In this document: positions 7,319-7,635 of the stretch, piece after piece | How positions within the stretch are numbered: position 1 is the first letter of the stretch | Layout of the letters: the number at the start of each line of letters is the position of its first letter | Assembly (NCBI GenBank): GCA_937877075.1 | Contig: CALEGD010000111.1 | Span: 1 to 7,635, forward strand | Source: an uncultured Acholeplasmatales bacterium | Lineage (GTDB): Bacteria > Bacillota_I > Bacilli_A > ML615J-28 > CAG-698 | Direction of reading: 5' to 3' | Length of the DNA: 7,635 bases | The notes under the pieces: model-generated | Seen by the model: the letters and a program-made list of their open reading frames with translations, nothing else | The model's database searches: none | Told to the model about the DNA's origin: nothing | Translations under genes and position numbers: made by a program

Positions 7319-7635
7319 ATGAAAGCTATCATCCTCGCTGGAGGCGCCGGCACCCGACTTTATCCATTAACCATGGTCACTAGCAAACAACTTCTTCCTA
7401 TTTACGACAAACCAATGATTTATTACCCCTTATCCGTCCTCATGCTGGCCGGTATCAAAGACATATTAATTATTTCTACTCCGGAGGACACCCCGAACTT
7501 TCAAAAGCTGCTTGGCAACGGTGGACAGTTCGGCATCAACCTTTCCTACGCCGTTCAACCGTCCCCCGATGGTCTGGCTCAAGCGTTTATCATCGGAGAA
7601 GAGTTTATCGGTGATGATAAACGCTTGAGCCAGAA
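7319..7635 (+). CDS. rmlA: Glucose-1-phosphate thymidylyltransferase, N-terminal part (3' end outside window)
   Basis: RmlA (RfbA) joins dTTP and glucose-1-phosphate to make dTDP-glucose, the first step to dTDP-L-rhamnose. The visible residues include LAGGAGTRLYPLT (6-18), the nucleotide-binding loop, then SKQLLPIYDKPMIYYPLSVL (22-41), ISTPED (52-57) and YAVQPSPDGLAQAF (77-90), all family signatures. AAAAGGAG at 7302-7309 sits 9 bases before the ATG. The family pattern holds up to about residue 100 (base 7618, IGDD). Family members then run into the metal-binding LGDNIFYG segment, but here the frame reads KRLSQ, which is the reverse complement of the gene's own bases 7573-7594. The last 17 bases should not be trusted as RmlA. 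The gene is much richer in GC than those upstream (33 of 60 at 7321-7380) and favours C-ending codons. Confidence 0.93.
   Translation, partial: MKAIILAGGAGTRLYPLTMVTSKQLLPIYDKPMIYYPLSVLMLAGIKDILIISTPEDTPNFQKLLGNGGQFGINLSYAVQPSPDGLAQAFIIGEEFIGDDKRLSQ
7573..7634. repeat. 22-base perfect inverted repeat at the window end (probable fold-back artefact)
   Basis: Bases 7573-7594 and 7613-7634 are exact reverse complements separated by 18 bases. The second arm replaces sequence that should encode the conserved LGDN region of RmlA. The inner 6 bases pair GATGAT (7613-7618, the normal Asp-Asp codons) with ATCATC (7589-7594). This fits a snap-back event primed by six bases of microhomology. Confidence 0.9.

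Overview
The window is a tightly packed, entirely plus-strand run of cell-surface polysaccharide genes. It holds five complete coding regions and two that are cut by the window edges. Very AT-rich genes, Shine-Dalgarno sites such as AGGAG and AAAAGGAG, a TTG start, 4-base overlaps and a consensus-like sigma-A-type promoter all suggest a Firmicutes-like host. The last gene (rmlA) is much richer in GC, so the AT-rich block may be an exchangeable serotype cassette in a host of moderate GC. No lineage can be fixed from this window, and a diderm (LPS-bearing) Firmicute is as possible as a monoderm.

Region 1-3699 contains three genes. The first is the C-terminal part of a SAM-dependent methyltransferase. 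The second is a 767-residue protein that joins an aminoglycoside-phosphotransferase-like kinase fold, a coiled coil and a GT-B glycosyltransferase. The third is a GT2 glycosyltransferase of rhamnosyltransferase type. A methyltransferase followed by kinase-like and coiled-coil modules recalls the chain-terminating, chain-length-measuring enzyme WbdD of E. coli O8/O9a. Here the parts are split over two genes and a glycosyltransferase is fused to the end. The coiled coil contains a 42-base (two-heptad) DNA duplication.

Region 3700-3867 is the only sizeable gap. It carries a good promoter (TTAACA, 17 bases, TATAAT) and a perfect 12-base palindrome in the predicted leader, so a second transcription unit probably starts here. 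Region 3868-7288 then holds a TuaH-like GT-B glycosyltransferase, wecB/mnaA (UDP-GlcNAc 2-epimerase) and another TuaH-like glycosyltransferase, each overlapping the next by four bases. From 7319, rmlA (glucose-1-phosphate thymidylyltransferase) begins and runs off the end.

Together the genes suggest assembly of a surface glycan that uses UDP-ManNAc (WecB) and dTDP-rhamnose (RmlA), built by four glycosyltransferase domains: three related TuaH-like GT-B and one GT2. It may be capped by methylation or phosphorylation. This polymer structure is inference.

The last 63 bases form a 22-base perfect inverted repeat, and the RmlA reading departs from the family exactly there. This looks like a fold-back artefact at a contig end rather than real gene sequence.
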